From Pseudomonas sp. W4I3 (GTDB lineage Bacteria > Pseudomonadota > Gammaproteobacteria > Pseudomonadales > Pseudomonadaceae), in assembly GCF_030816195.1 (NCBI RefSeq), contig NZ_JAUSXS010000001.1, forward strand, positions 2,503,501 through 2,567,500: a DNA stretch of 64,000 nt, read 5' to 3'. Positions within the stretch are counted from its first letter, which is position 1. The number at the start of each line of letters is the position of its first letter. Shown here piece by piece: positions 20,916 to 30,515 of the stretch. The position numbers were made by a program, and so were the translations under genes. A model generated the notes under the pieces. The model was not told where the DNA came from, did no database searches, and saw nothing but the letters and a program-made list of their open reading frames with translations.

Positions 20916-22136
20916 TTACTTACCCTGCCAGCGCTTCAGCACCAGGGTGGCGTTAGTGCCACCGAAGCCGAAGCTGTTGCTCATCACGGTGTCGATTTTT
21001 ACATCTTCAACGGTCTTGGTCAGGATTGGCATATCGGCGACGACCGGGTCGATCTCGTCGATGTTGGCCGAGCCGGCCATGAAGTTGCCTTCCATCATCA
21101 GCAGGCAGTAGATCGCTTCGTGAACGCCGGCGGCGCCCAGGGAGTGACCCGATAGGCTCTTGGTGGAGCTGATTTTCGGCGCCTTGTCACCGAATACCGC
21201 ACGCACGCCTTCCATTTCCTTGGCGTCGCCGACCGGAGTCGAGGTGCCGTGGGTGTTCAGGTAGTCGATTGGCGTGTCCACGGTGGACATTGCCATCTGC
21301 ATGCAACGGATGGCGCCTTCACCGCTTGGGGCAACCATGTCGTAGCCGTCGGACGTCGCGCCGTAGCCGACGATTTCGGCGTAGATCTTCGCGCCACGGG
21401 CCAGAGCATGTTCCAGCTCCTCGACCACCACCATGCCGCCACCGCCGGCGATGACGAAACCGTCACGCTTGGCGTCGTAGGCGCGGGAGGCCTTGTCCGG
21501 GGTTTCGTTGTACTGGGTGGACAGTGCGCCCATGGCGTCGAACAGGAACGACTGGCTCCAATGCTCTTCTTCACCGCCGCCGGCGAATACGATGTCCTGC
21601 TTGCCCAACTGGATCTGCTCAACGGCAGTCCCGATGCAGTGGGCGCTGGTGGCGCAGGCAGAGGAGATCGAGTAGTTCACGCCCTTGATAGCGAACGGCG
21701 TAGCCAGGCAGGCGGAAACAGTGCTGCCCATGGTCCGCGTTACACGGTACGGGCCGACGCGCTTCACGCCTTTTTCGCGCAGGATGTCCAGCGCTTCCAT
21801 CTGGTTCAGGGTGGATGCGCCGCCGGAGCCGGCGATCAGGCCGGTGCGTACGTTCGATACCTGGTCTTCGCTCAGGCCGGAGTCGGCGATCGCGTCTTTC
21901 ATGGCCAGGTAGGCGTAGGCGGCAGCGTGGCCGACGAAGCGATAGATCTTGCGATCGATCAGCTCTTCGAGGGGCAGGTCGATGGAGCCGGAAACCTGGC
22001 TACGCAGACCCATTTCGGCATATTCCGGGTTGAAGCGGATGCCAGGGCGACTTGCACGCAGGTTAGCGGTGACGGTCTCTTTGTCATTGCCCAGGCAAGA
22101 AACGATGCCCAGACCAGTGATAACGACGCGGCGCAT
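20916..22136 (-). CDS. fabB: Beta-ketoacyl-ACP synthase I
   Basis: FabB (406 residues) elongates cis-3-decenoyl-ACP and later intermediates and is required for unsaturated fatty acid synthesis. The Cys-His-His triad is Cys161 ([12 protein letters not shown]), His296 ([11 protein letters not shown]) and His331 ([11 protein letters not shown]). The C-terminal GFGGTN motif is intact. It lies 11 bases after fabA on the same strand, so the operon makes both enzymes that create and keep the double bond. Confidence 0.98.
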   Translation of the reverse strand: MRRVVITGLGIVSCLGNDKETVTANLRASRPGIRFNPEYAEMGLRSQVSGSIDLPLEELIDRKIYRFVGHAAAYAYLAMKDAIADSGLSEDQVSNVRTGLIAGSGGASTLNQMEALDILREKGVKRVGPYRVTRTMGSTVSACLATPFAIKGVNYSISSACATSAHCIGTAVEQIQLGKQDIVFAGGGEEEHWSQSFLFDAMGALSTQYNETPDKASRAYDAKRDGFVIAGGGGMVVVEELEHALARGAKIYAEIVGYGATSDGYDMVAPSGEGAIRCMQMAMSTVDTPIDYLNTHGTSTPVGDAKEMEGVRAVFGDKAPKISSTKSLSGHSLGAAGVHEAIYCLLMMEGNFMAGSANIDEIDPVVADMPILTKTVEDVKIDTVMSNSFGFGGTNATLVLKRWQGK

Positions 22137-22147
22137 GCGGATAACCC

Positions 22148-22663
22148 TTAAAAGTTGTCAGTGGAAGTGAATACGCCGACCCGAAGGCCTTCGGCAGTAT
22201 AGATCTCGCGACCGTCGACAGTCACCGAACCGTCGGCAATGGCCAGGTTCAGCTTGCCCTTGAGGACGCGCTTGATTTGAATGTTGTAGGTGACTTTCTT
22301 GGCGGTCGGCAGGACCTGGCCAAAGAACTTCACTTCGCCCGAACCCAGGGCGCGACCACGACCCGGCAGGCCTTGCCAGCCCAGGTAGAAGCCGACCAGT
22401 TGCCACATGGCGTCAAGGCCCAGGCAGCCCGGCATCACCGGGTCTCCTTCGAAGTGGCAGGCGAAGAACCACAGGTCAGGGGTGATATCCAGCTCGGCGA
22501 CCAATTCACCTTTGCCGTACTTGCCACCCTCTTCGCTGATATGGGTGATGCGATCCACCATCAGCATGTTCGGGGCGGGCAGTTGCGCGTTACCTGGGCC
22601 GAACAGCTCACCGCGACTGCAGCGCAGCAGGTCTTCCCGAGTAAAGGCGTTTTGTTTGGTCAT
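22148..22663 (-). CDS. fabA: 3-hydroxydecanoyl-ACP dehydratase/isomerase
   Basis: FabA (171 residues) dehydrates 3-hydroxydecanoyl-ACP and isomerises the trans-2 to the cis-3 double bond, the committed step of anaerobic unsaturated fatty acid synthesis. The catalytic pair His70 ([14 protein letters not shown]) and Asp84 (LGLDAMWQL) is present. GAGGAGCTCGC precedes the start. The operator-like palindrome at 22797-22814 is the likely control site for fabAB. Confidence 0.98.
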   Translation of the reverse strand: MTKQNAFTREDLLRCSRGELFGPGNAQLPAPNMLMVDRITHISEEGGKYGKGELVAELDITPDLWFFACHFEGDPVMPGCLGLDAMWQLVGFYLGWQGLPGRGRALGSGEVKFFGQVLPTAKKVTYNIQIKRVLKGKLNLAIADGSVTVDGREIYTAEGLRVGVFTSTDNF

Positions 22664-22796
22664 GCGAGCTCCTCAATAATCCCATGCGGCAGGGCAGGGC
22701 AAATCTTCCCGAACCGAATGAAGCGTTCATGCCTCATAGCGGTAGCCTACACATAGACTATTGCGTTGTAGTGAAAGTCACAGCGTCAAGGTACTC

Positions 22797-22814
22797 AATG
22801 TACACTTGTTCACT
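22797..22814 (-). promoter_or_regulatory. DesT/FabR-like operator upstream of fabAB
   Basis: Read on the fabA strand the site is AGTGAACAAGTGTACATT, an imperfect palindrome (6 of 8 positions symmetric around AG). It resembles the TetR-family DesT and FabR sites that sense acyl-CoA saturation and control fabA/fabB (family motif of the form AGnGTACAnnTGTTCnCT). It lies about 134 bases before the fabA start. No convincing sigma-70 boxes could be placed in the remaining spacer. Confidence 0.6.
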
Positions 22815-22912
22815 GAAATTTTAAACCGGGCCTGTTTATCAGTCCGTTTGGGTGCCTAAGACTGCCGCACTTTCGTCTTCCACGCCAGTCGGAGTTGGCT
22901 TAGACCACACAG

Positions 22913-24814
22913 CTAATGCACCCAGCGCTGGAGGATTTGCTGCAAATCCGTGCGTTTGAACGGTTTGGCCAGGTAATCGTTCATTCCAGCGGTCAGACAG
23001 GCTTCGCGGTCGCCCTGCAACGCGTTGGCGGTCAGCGCGATAATCGGCAGATCGGCGCAGCCGGGCAGTTGGCGAATTTGCCGGGTGGCCTCGTAGCCGT
23101 CGATCAATGGCAGGCGGCAGTCCATCAGAATGGCCGTGAAAATCAGGCTTTCGGCACTGCGGATCGCTTCGGCGCCATCGGTGGCCAGGCTGACTTCAAA
23201 GCCCAGGCTGCGCAGCATGGCTTCGACCACGGTGCGGTTAACCGGGTTGTCTTCCACCAGCAATATATGCCGCCCGTCACCCGTACTGGTTTTACCCCCG
23301 GCGTCGGGGGCGATGGCAGGCAGGCTTTGTTGATCGATAGCCAACGGGATCTCCAGAGTGAACACCGAACCCCGACCTTCCTCGCTCTGGGCGCGCAGGG
23401 TGCCGCCCATGCGTTCGGCCAGGGTGCGGGCGATCGGCAAGCCGAGGCCGGTGCCGCCGTAACGTCTTGAAATGGAACTGTCGGCCTGTTGGAACGCGTC
23501 GAACATCAATTCCAGGCGCTCGGCGGAAATGCCGATACCGCTGTCGCGCACGGTGCAGGTGAACCACACCAGTTCATGGTCCAGGGTTTGCCAGTGCGGC
23601 TCCACGTGCACCGTGCCCTGCTCGGTGAACTTCAAGGCATTGCCGATCAGGTTTACCAGGATTTGCCGGATACGCGTCGGATCGCCGCGCACCCGCAGGG
23701 CGTCCATGCCCAAGGGAATCGGCAACTCCAAGGCCAGCCCGCGCTGCTGTGCACTGTGCTGGAACGCTTGGGCACAACTGTTGATCAGCTCCGCCAGGTT
23801 GAACGAAATATGTTCCAGCTCCAGCGCGGCCCGTTCGATTCGCGAGAAGTCGAGGATGTCGTTGATCACCTTGAGCAGGTGCTCGGTGGACTCGGAGGCC
23901 AGCGCCGCGTACTCGGTCTGCTCGTCAGTCATCTCGGTGGTTTCCAACAGTTGCAGCATGCCCAGGACGCCATTCATGGGCGTGCGCAACTCATGGCTCA
24001 TCATCGCCAGGAAGTCCGACTTGGCATTGTTCGCGCGCTCGGCTTCCTCGCGGGTCTGGATCAATTGGGCCATGGCCTGCTGCTGTTCCCGGCTGGCCTG
24101 GTTGAGGCCCGCGGCGAGGTTGTTGATGTGCCGCGACAGGTCGCCCAGTTCGGAGTCGTCGACAATCGGCAGCGGAGTCGTGTAATCGCCCTGCTGGATG
24201 GCTTTCACCGCGTGCCCCATGGCGCTGATCGGCTGCGACAGGCTGGCGGCCAGGCGTCGCGCCAGCAGGAAGGTAAACAAGAGTGCAAACAGCGCCAGAA
24301 TCCCCGCCTTGAACAGGATTTCCTGCTGGCGCTGGCTGAACGCGTCGTTGGACATGCCCACGATCACCCGGCCCAGGTAGTCCGCACGCGGCGCGATCGG
24401 TTCATTGAGGTTGTCCTGGAAAAAGTCATTGCCCAACTGGATATGCTGCAAGCGGATCGGTGCCTGGAACACCTTCACCGACAGTGAGCGATCGTGTTTC
24501 TCCGACGGCTGCTCGACGTACACCAGAATGTTCTCGGCGCTGTCCTGAATCTCCAGGAAGCGCACGTGGGGTGTGGCCAGCGTCGCGCGCAAGAGGGTAT
24601 CGAGCACGTCGTTGTTGCCGGAAATAACCCCGTATTCGGTGGCCGGCGCCAGTTGGTTGGCGATCAACTGACCGGTGTGGTCCAGTTCCTGGCGCAAGTC
24701 CTGGATACGTACGAAGGTAAAGAAGCTGATCAACAGCAAGGTCAGCAACAGCGCGGGGCCCAGGGTGATGAGTTGGGTGCGGGTGTTGATGTCCCAGCGA
24801 CGGCGCAAGGTCAT
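22913..24814 (-). CDS. Hybrid sensor histidine kinase with receiver domain
   Basis: This is a 633-residue inner-membrane hybrid kinase. TM1 is about 17-38, then comes a periplasmic segment (39-166) resembling the BarA/GacS-type small Cache domain (AxxTEYGVxSxN), TM2 about 167-186, and HAMP about 187-240. The HisKA domain has phospho-His274 (MMSHELRTPMNG), the ATPase domain has N, G1 and G2 boxes (NLIGNALKF, DSGIGIS, GGTGLGLPI), and the C-terminal receiver has Asp565 (ILMDCRLPL) and Lys617. There is no Hpt domain, so a separate phosphotransfer partner is needed. Its ATG overlaps the stop of the binding-protein gene (ATGA), and the three-gene operon begins with a TonB receptor. Confidence 0.93.
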   Translation of the reverse strand: MTLRRRWDINTRTQLITLGPALLLTLLLISFFTFVRIQDLRQELDHTGQLIANQLAPATEYGVISGNNDVLDTLLRATLATPHVRFLEIQDSAENILVYVEQPSEKHDRSLSVKVFQAPIRLQHIQLGNDFFQDNLNEPIAPRADYLGRVIVGMSNDAFSQRQQEILFKAGILALFALLFTFLLARRLAASLSQPISAMGHAVKAIQQGDYTTPLPIVDDSELGDLSRHINNLAAGLNQASREQQQAMAQLIQTREEAERANNAKSDFLAMMSHELRTPMNGVLGMLQLLETTEMTDEQTEYAALASESTEHLLKVINDILDFSRIERAALELEHISFNLAELINSCAQAFQHSAQQRGLALELPIPLGMDALRVRGDPTRIRQILVNLIGNALKFTEQGTVHVEPHWQTLDHELVWFTCTVRDSGIGISAERLELMFDAFQQADSSISRRYGGTGLGLPIARTLAERMGGTLRAQSEEGRGSVFTLEIPLAIDQQSLPAIAPDAGGKTSTGDGRHILLVEDNPVNRTVVEAMLRSLGFEVSLATDGAEAIRSAESLIFTAILMDCRLPLIDGYEATRQIRQLPGCADLPIIALTANALQGDREACLTAGMNDYLAKPFKRTDLQQILQRWVH

Positions 24815-25740
24815 GGGCGTTGATCTCCTTCGGCCAAGCGGGCGGCGACGGCAGCTTCGTCGACCTGTTCGATGCCCAGTGAGCGCGCAACCTGCGGGTT
24901 GCCCACCACTTTGAAGTGTTCCGGATAGAGGGTGCGCGGCCAGTTGGCCGGCGGGTGATCCAGCAAGCGATCGAGTACGGCGAGCCAGTCGGACTGATCG
25001 CTATAGGTGCTGGCCAGGCTACCGGCCCGCACGAACCCGGCATTGGGGCCTACCAGTGGCAATTGTTGGGCATAGCTGCTCAACAGCAGGTTCTTGGCGG
25101 TTTTAGGGTTGTACAGTTGCGGATCGTCCAGGCCCAGCAGCACGTCACTGTCCTTGAACAAGGTTTGCAGGGGGCGGCTGTCACTGGTGTTGTCCCAGCG
25201 TTGGGGCACGATTTCCAGGCCCAACGGCGCGGCGTACCGGTCAAGCTCAGGCAGCAGAAATTCACTGTCGCTGCCGTAAAGCACGCCGATACGCCGGGCC
25301 TGAGGCAAAATGCTGGCGATCAAGCGCAATTGGCGCATCAGCGGCGGGTCGCTCCACAACAGGCTGATTTTAGCCGGGTGAGCGCCGCCCAGGCGCTGGT
25401 GGGCTTGCAACCGGCTGATACGCAGCACCAGGGTCGGCGGGCCCTGGCTATCCTGCAAGCGCCAGTCGAGGCCGGGCAGGTCCAGCAGGATCAGGCGGGT
25501 ATTGGCGGGTAACTGGCTCGGTGTCGGCAGGTTTTTCAACAAGGTGAAAGAAACATGGTCTTCGGGGCGCTGCTCGATGAGGGCTTGAGTAAAGGCTTGG
25601 ACCCCGGCACCGTCTTCGGCGGCAGTCAGCAGGATCTCGGCGCTCCACACCGGCGTCGCCAGCAACAGGCACGCCAGCAGCAGGCCGCGCCGCCACAGTC
25701 GTGATACCACAGGCAAGGTCATCCGTGACGGGGCGCCCAT
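24811..25740 (-). CDS. Orphan ABC-type substrate-binding protein
   Basis: This is a 309-residue periplasmic protein with an N-terminal signal peptide (hydrophobic GLLLACLLLATPVWSA, cleavage before EILLTAAED). The fold appears to be the two-lobed ABC_sub_bind type, with ARRIGVLYGSDSEFLLPEL and LVGPNAGFVRAGSLASTYSD as recognisable strands of each lobe. No permease or ATPase gene accompanies it. Instead it is placed between a TonB receptor gene (1-base spacer) and a hybrid kinase gene (4-base overlap), so it probably delivers a ligand signal to the kinase. ATG 25740 is used; a second ATG 18 bases in is possible. Confidence 0.78.
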   Translation of the reverse strand: MGAPSRMTLPVVSRLWRRGLLLACLLLATPVWSAEILLTAAEDGAGVQAFTQALIEQRPEDHVSFTLLKNLPTPSQLPANTRLILLDLPGLDWRLQDSQGPPTLVLRISRLQAHQRLGGAHPAKISLLWSDPPLMRQLRLIASILPQARRIGVLYGSDSEFLLPELDRYAAPLGLEIVPQRWDNTSDSRPLQTLFKDSDVLLGLDDPQLYNPKTAKNLLLSSYAQQLPLVGPNAGFVRAGSLASTYSDQSDWLAVLDRLLDHPPANWPRTLYPEHFKVVGNPQVARSLGIEQVDEAAVAARLAEGDQRP

Positions 25741-25741
25741 G

Positions 25742-27874
25742 TCAGAACTCTAACTGCGCGCTGAAGTAGAGCACATGGCGATCGTCGTAGTTGTTGTCGG
25801 CCCAAGTGGTCGGCTGATTGTCCAGGCGTTGTTGGAGCATGCCGGCCAGTTCCACGTTGGCTTTGCCCAGGGCAATGCGCTTGGCTACCCGCAAATCGAC
25901 CCGTTCGAAGCGATACTCGTTGAGTGCGTCGTCACCGTAGTAGAACAGGGCGCTGGACCAGCCGTGGCCCCATTCACGCAACCAGCCGGCCGAGCCGCTG
26001 TTGCGCGCGGTCTGGGCCTTGTCCAGCGGGTTGCTGGAACTCGCGTCGACGTAAGCGTAGGTCAGGCGCAGGCGGTCGGCGTTGCTCACCCGCCAGTCGA
26101 ACTGTGATTCGGCACCGGTAAAGCGCGCGCTGTTGGCGTTGCTGGCGATATATTGGTTGTTGCGCAACGGCGAGCTGATCATGTCGGTGATTTCGTCATA
26201 GAACAGCTTCACGTCGACATTCAACCCGAGGTCGGCAAAGAAGCCGTTGTAGCCCAGTTCCCGCGAACGCATCAACTCTTTATCGAGGTTGCCCGGGCCG
26301 CGTGTCACCACAAAATATTGCCCGGAGTTCTGCCCATAGGTGGGTGAGCTGAGGTTGGTGACGCGGTAGCTCCAGTTGACGTTGTTCTCGAACATGTCCG
26401 GTGAGCGGATCGCCTCGGAGTATACGGCCCGCAGGCCGTGACGCGGGTTGATCAGGTAGTTGACCGCCAGGCGAGGTGTCAGCGAGTTGCCGCTCAAGTG
26501 GGTGTCTTCGTACATCGCGCCGCCTTGCAGCAGCCAGTGTTCGCTGGCCCGCCATTCCAGGTGGCCGAACAGGCGCCAAGTGGTGTCGTCCAGCGTCCCG
26601 TTGAAATAAGTGTCGGAGTCAGCGCGGTCGTAACGGTAATTCATCCCGCTGACCAGGCGCAGGCTATCGGAGAGGCTGAGGGTGTCTTGCAGTTCCAGGT
26701 CGTAGCGGCTTTCCTTGGCGCTCTGGTCGATGTCGCCGCACACGCTCTGGTTGGCGCCGTTGCGCCATTGGTCCAGTACCTGGTTGCCCAACGCCTGTTC
26801 GGCGGCGCTGCCGGGTGGGGCGCTACCCTGGCTGAATTGATCCATGTGCCGCGCCAGCCGCTCGGCGTAGTTGGGGTTGAGCTGCCACAACTGGGTCAAT
26901 TCAGGGCTGAACGATACTTTGGCGTCACAGGCTTTCCAGATCTGTCGACGGTCCCATTGCTGGGCCGACCCCTGGATATACAGGCTGTGTTCCGGGTTGA
27001 AGTCGAAGTTCCAGCGCATCGAGCCTGCATAGTCCTTGGCGGTGGCGTCGGAATTGGTGCCGCCTTCGGTAATCCCGGCGAATACCGGAGCGTAGGTATA
27101 GGGGCGCTGATTGGTCCCTTCCTTGGCATCCAGTTGCCAGTCGATGCTCTGTTGCGTATTCAGCGTCTGGCTGACGGCCAGACTGAAACGGCTGAGGCGG
27201 CGGCTGTCACGGCGATCAGCTCCGGCGGCATCGCTGTCAAAACCGTCGTCCTCTTGCCCGGACAGTGACAGGCGCAAATCGCCGGTTTCCCAGCCCACGC
27301 CCTGGCTGGCATAGACATCGTTGATTCCGCGTTCGCCACGGATGACCTTTACCCGCGTGCCCTGGCTGTTGGCCGGTGAACGGGTGAGGATATTGACTAC
27401 CGCCATCAGCGCGTTGGCACCGTAGCTGACGGTGTTGGGGCCACGAAACACCTCGATCCGCTCGATGTCTTCCATGGCAACCGGAATGTCGCTCCAGTCC
27501 ACCGTGGCCAGGCCCGCACGGTACACCGAGCGCCCGTCGATCAAGACTTGCATGCGCCGTGCATCGCTGGCGCTGGTGCCGTGGTAATTCACCGCCGCCT
27601 GGTTGCCGGTGGTGTAGCCAACCATCATCCCGGGCACCAGTCGCAACAGCTCGGCAATGTCACGCGCGCCGCTGGCCTTGATCAACTCGCTGTCGATCAC
27701 GGTCATGCTGCCGGGTACGGCAGCGGCCGATTGCTTGAGGCGCGTGGCGGTCAATACCTGCGGCAGCGGTTGGCTGTCGAGAAACAGATCGTCGGCCGAT
27801 GCACTGGCGCTGCACGCGAGCATCAACGGCAGCACCAACAGCAGGGATGAGCGGGGAGGAGGGCCCAGATACAC
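25742..27874 (-). CDS. TonB-dependent outer-membrane receptor (sensory operon)
   Basis: This is a 710-residue outer-membrane receptor. A signal peptide (LLLVLPLMLACSASASA) is followed by the plug domain, recognisable by PGSMTVIDSELIKASGARDIAELLRLVPGM spread over residues 54-83 and IERIEVFRGPNTVSYGANALMAVVNI around 137-162. The beta-barrel ends in a C-terminal aromatic residue (YFSAQLEF). The start is a GTG. No extended N-terminal sigma-signalling domain is present, so it does not act through an anti-sigma factor. Its partners, a binding protein and a hybrid kinase in one operon, suggest uptake coupled to sensing. The substrate is unknown; no Fur box could be seen upstream. Confidence 0.9.
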   Translation of the reverse strand: MYLGPPPRSSLLLVLPLMLACSASASADDLFLDSQPLPQVLTATRLKQSAAAVPGSMTVIDSELIKASGARDIAELLRLVPGMMVGYTTGNQAAVNYHGTSASDARRMQVLIDGRSVYRAGLATVDWSDIPVAMEDIERIEVFRGPNTVSYGANALMAVVNILTRSPANSQGTRVKVIRGERGINDVYASQGVGWETGDLRLSLSGQEDDGFDSDAAGADRRDSRRLSRFSLAVSQTLNTQQSIDWQLDAKEGTNQRPYTYAPVFAGITEGGTNSDATAKDYAGSMRWNFDFNPEHSLYIQGSAQQWDRRQIWKACDAKVSFSPELTQLWQLNPNYAERLARHMDQFSQGSAPPGSAAEQALGNQVLDQWRNGANQSVCGDIDQSAKESRYDLELQDTLSLSDSLRLVSGMNYRYDRADSDTYFNGTLDDTTWRLFGHLEWRASEHWLLQGGAMYEDTHLSGNSLTPRLAVNYLINPRHGLRAVYSEAIRSPDMFENNVNWSYRVTNLSSPTYGQNSGQYFVVTRGPGNLDKELMRSRELGYNGFFADLGLNVDVKLFYDEITDMISSPLRNNQYIASNANSARFTGAESQFDWRVSNADRLRLTYAYVDASSSNPLDKAQTARNSGSAGWLREWGHGWSSALFYYGDDALNEYRFERVDLRVAKRIALGKANVELAGMLQQRLDNQPTTWADNNYDDRHVLYFSAQLEF

Positions 27875-28026
27875 GGCACGGCCTTGATAATTACGGATAG
27901 CCGCCCATGTTAACTGAGGTGAGGCCTTTTGCCAGTCGTGAGACCTGCAATTACTTCACTCAAGTGTGGCATTTTCCGACAAGCGCACGAATTCACGCGG
28001 GGGCTGGCCGCAAGCGGGTCGCCCCG

Positions 28027-28032
28027 TATAAT
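28027..28032 (+). promoter_or_regulatory. Candidate -10 element of gpsA
   Basis: A perfect TATAAT lies 37 bases before the gpsA start codon. The sequence 17 bases upstream (CTGGCC) is not a good -35 box, so this is a partial match only. Confidence 0.4.
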
Positions 28033-28069
28033 GCCGCCATCGCCACTGGTATGGATTAACGGATTGCAT

Positions 28070-29095
28070 ATGACTGAACAGCGCCCTATTGCGGTCCTGG
28101 GAGGCGGAAGTTTTGGTACCGCCGTGGCTAACCTGCTGGCCGAGAACGGCCACGCAGTGCGCCAGTGGATGCGTGATCCCGAGCAGGCCGAGGCCATTCG
28201 CGTGCACCGGGAAAACCCTCGCTACCTTAAAGGCATCAAGATTCATCCGGCGGTCGAGCCCGTTACCGATCTGCTGGCAACGCTTACCGACTGCGACCTG
28301 TGCTTTGTCGCGCTGCCTTCCAGCGCTTTGCGCTCGGTGCTGGCGCCTCACGCCGAACGCCTGGCAGGCAAGCTGCTGGTCAGCCTGACCAAGGGCATCG
28401 AGGCACAGACATTCAAGCTGATGAGCGAAATCCTCGAAGAGATCGCACCCCAGGCGCGCATCGGTGTGCTGTCGGGGCCGAACCTGGCGCGGGAAGTGGC
28501 CGAGCATGCGCTGACCGCCACGGTGGTCGCCAGTGAAGACGAGGCCCTGTGCGAGCGTGTCCAGGCCGTGCTGCACGGTCGTACCTTCCGCGTCTACGCC
28601 AGTGCCGATCGCTTCGGCGTCGAATTGGGCGGGGCGTTGAAGAACGTCTATGCAATCATCGCCGGCATGGCCGTGGCGTTAGGCATGGGCGAAAACACCA
28701 AGAGCATGCTGATTACCCGCGCCCTGGCGGAAATGACCCGTTTCGCCGTGAACCAGGGCGCCAACCCGATGACATTCCTGGGCCTGGCGGGCGTTGGCGA
28801 TCTGATCGTCACCTGCTCGTCGCCAAAAAGTCGTAACTATCAGGTCGGTTTCGCGCTGGGCCAGGGGCTGAGCCTGGAAGAGGCCGTGACACGCCTGGGC
28901 GAAGTAGCCGAAGGGGTCAACACCCTCAAAGTGCTGAAGGCCAAGGCCCAGGAAGTCGGTGTGTACATGCCGCTGGTCGCCGGGTTGCACGCCATTCTGT
29001 TTGAAGGCCGCACCTTGAGCCAGGTCATCGAGCTGCTGATGCGCGCCGAGCCCAAAACCGATGTCGACTTTATTTCCACCAGCGGTTTCAACTGA
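28070..29095 (+). CDS. gpsA: Glycerol-3-phosphate dehydrogenase [NAD(P)+]
   Basis: GpsA (341 residues) reduces dihydroxyacetone phosphate to sn-glycerol-3-phosphate for phospholipid synthesis. The N-terminal Rossmann motif [15 protein letters not shown], the SLTKGIE and [11 protein letters not shown] segments and the catalytic-Lys region [17 protein letters not shown] are all present. The open frame continues upstream, but ATG 28070 gives the expected [13 protein letters not shown]; an in-frame extension would run through the TATAAT element. Position next to fabAB keeps lipid-building genes together. Confidence 0.97.
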   Translation: MTEQRPIAVLGGGSFGTAVANLLAENGHAVRQWMRDPEQAEAIRVHRENPRYLKGIKIHPAVEPVTDLLATLTDCDLCFVALPSSALRSVLAPHAERLAGKLLVSLTKGIEAQTFKLMSEILEEIAPQARIGVLSGPNLAREVAEHALTATVVASEDEALCERVQAVLHGRTFRVYASADRFGVELGGALKNVYAIIAGMAVALGMGENTKSMLITRALAEMTRFAVNQGANPMTFLGLAGVGDLIVTCSSPKSRNYQVGFALGQGLSLEEAVTRLGEVAEGVNTLKVLKAKAQEVGVYMPLVAGLHAILFEGRTLSQVIELLMRAEPKTDVDFISTSGFN

Positions 29096-29105
29096 GGAAC
29101 GCGGC

Positions 29106-29453
29106 ATGAACGATTCCAAAGCAGCCCCCAAGTATGAGTCCATTGTGCTGCGCATCCTGTGGATGCTGGTATTTGCGCTGGTGTGGCAGGTGGCGCAGTT
29201 CCTGCTCGGCGCCCTGGTAGTGGTGCAGTTGATTTACCGGCTGATCTACGGCGCGCCGAACCTGGGCCTGATGAACTTTGGCGACAGCCTCAGTCAATTC
29301 CTCGCGCAGATCGGGCGCTTCGGCAGCTTTCACACCGAGCAGAAGCCTTGGCCGTTCGCTGACTGGCCCACCCCGCGCGCACCGGAAGGCGAAGCCGCCC
29401 ATAGCGTGCCGCCAGCGCCGCACCCGGCGCGTGATGAAGAGCCCAAACTATGA
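29106..29453 (+). CDS. DUF4389 family membrane protein
   Basis: This 115-residue protein has one to two hydrophobic helices (ILWMLVFALVWQVAQFLLGALVVVQLIYRLIYG) and a soluble Pro-rich tail ending EEPKL. The NLGLMNFGDSLSQFLAQI segment after the helix identifies DUF4389. GAGGAACGC precedes the ATG. It lies 10 bases after gpsA and overlaps sixA by four bases, so the three genes form one transcript. The function is unknown. Confidence 0.85.
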   Translation: MNDSKAAPKYESIVLRILWMLVFALVWQVAQFLLGALVVVQLIYRLIYGAPNLGLMNFGDSLSQFLAQIGRFGSFHTEQKPWPFADWPTPRAPEGEAAHSVPPAPHPARDEEPKL

Positions 29454-29899
29454 AGCTGTGGATCCTGCGCCACGGCGAAGCGCAAGGGCATGCCCGCACC
29501 GACGCCGAGCGCAACCTCACCGAGCATGGCAGGGCCGAAGTGTTGCGCAGTGCTGCGCACCTGACCGGCGAGCCGCTCAGTGCCATCATCGCCAGCCCCT
29601 ATGCGCGGGCACAGCAGACGGCGAACCTGGTTCGCGAGGCCCTGGGTTTCGAGCCAGAAATACGCACGGTGCCGTGGCTGACACCTGAGTGCAGTCCGTT
29701 GCAGGTGCTGGACAAGCTCGACACTGATGACAACGTGCTGCTCGTCAGCCATCAACCCTTGGTGGGCAGCCTGATCAGCTTTTTGCAGCACGGGCACCCG
29801 CGTCAGCCGCAGCCGATGTACACCGCCAGCCTGGCCGAACTGGAAGGGGATTTCCCGTTGGCGGGGCTTATGAGCCTGGTCAGCGTGCACAATCCGTAG
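29450..29899 (+). CDS. sixA: Phosphohistidine phosphatase SixA
   Basis: SixA is a small histidine phosphatase (149 residues) that dephosphorylates phosphohistidine on Hpt or PTS proteins. The phospho-acceptor His8 sits in LRHGEA, and the second catalytic His101 in LLVSHQPLVG. SPYARAQQTA is the third family block. Its start overlaps the DUF4389 stop (ATGA). Which phosphorelay it serves is unknown. Confidence 0.92.
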   Translation: MKLWILRHGEAQGHARTDAERNLTEHGRAEVLRSAAHLTGEPLSAIIASPYARAQQTANLVREALGFEPEIRTVPWLTPECSPLQVLDKLDTDDNVLLVSHQPLVGSLISFLQHGHPRQPQPMYTASLAELEGDFPLAGLMSLVSVHNP

Positions 29900-29974
29900 G
29901 CTATATCGATACGGTGGGTGTGCTATATCTGTGGCAGGATTAGGGCGGTAATAAAACCAATAAGGACACCCCGT

Positions 29975-30418
29975 ATGAGCCTGTGGCGCACGCAACCGAA
30001 TATCGAACACCTCAACGCGATTCAGAAAAATACCATCGGTGAGTTGCTGGACATTCGCTTCGAAAGCTTCGACGACGAATCCCTCACCGCCAGCATGGTG
30101 GTCGATCACCGCACCCATCAGCCCTACGGCCTATTGCATGGCGGCGCCTCCGTGGTGCTGGCCGAAAGCGTAGGCTCCATGGCGGCCTACCTGTGCATCG
30201 ATGCGAGCAAATTCTACTGCGTGGGCCTGGAGGTCAACGCCAACCACCTGCGCGGTGTGCGCAGCGGGCGGGTAACGGCGGTGGCCAAGGCCATTCATAT
30301 CGGGCGCACGACCCAGGTGTGGGACATCCGCTTGACCAGCGACGAGGGCAAGGCCAGCTGCATATCGCGCCTGACCATCGCCGTGGTGCCCCTGGGCGAG
30401 CAGCCGCCGGCGCGATAG
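29975..30418 (+). CDS. Hotdog thioesterase (YdiI/EntH-like)
   Basis: This is a 147-residue hotdog thioesterase. The sequence NTIGELLDIRFESFDD and the core HQPYGLLHGGASVVLAESVGSMA match the YdiI/EntH branch, whose catalytic Glu lies in the LAES helix. Family members hydrolyse aryl- or acyl-CoA esters. AAGGA lies upstream of ATG 29975. The gene is separated by a strong hairpin (30441-30474) from the following hydrolase gene. The substrate is not known. Confidence 0.88.
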   Translation: MSLWRTQPNIEHLNAIQKNTIGELLDIRFESFDDESLTASMVVDHRTHQPYGLLHGGASVVLAESVGSMAAYLCIDASKFYCVGLEVNANHLRGVRSGRVTAVAKAIHIGRTTQVWDIRLTSDEGKASCISRLTIAVVPLGEQPPAR

Positions 30419-30440
30419 GCATGGCGTGAGTGTCATCATT

Positions 30441-30474
30441 CCTGGCGGTTACGGTCATTGCCGTGAACGCCAGG
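30441..30474. terminator. Strong hairpin between thioesterase and hydrolase genes
   Basis: CCTGGCG (30441-30447) pairs with CGCCAGG (30468-30474), and TTACGG with CCGTGA inside it, giving about 13 pairs with one mismatch and a six-base loop. No T tract follows, so it may be an attenuator, an mRNA-stabilising structure or a Rho-independent terminator of poor form. Confidence 0.5.
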
Positions 30475-30515
30475 CATGGTGACAATCAACCTCCGTTTCT
30501 GTAGAGCGAGCCGGT

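Noticed and set aside
27880..27900. GATAATTACGGATAG as a Fur box for the TonB receptor
   Set aside because: It matches only one of the GATAAT hexamers and lacks the inverted half.
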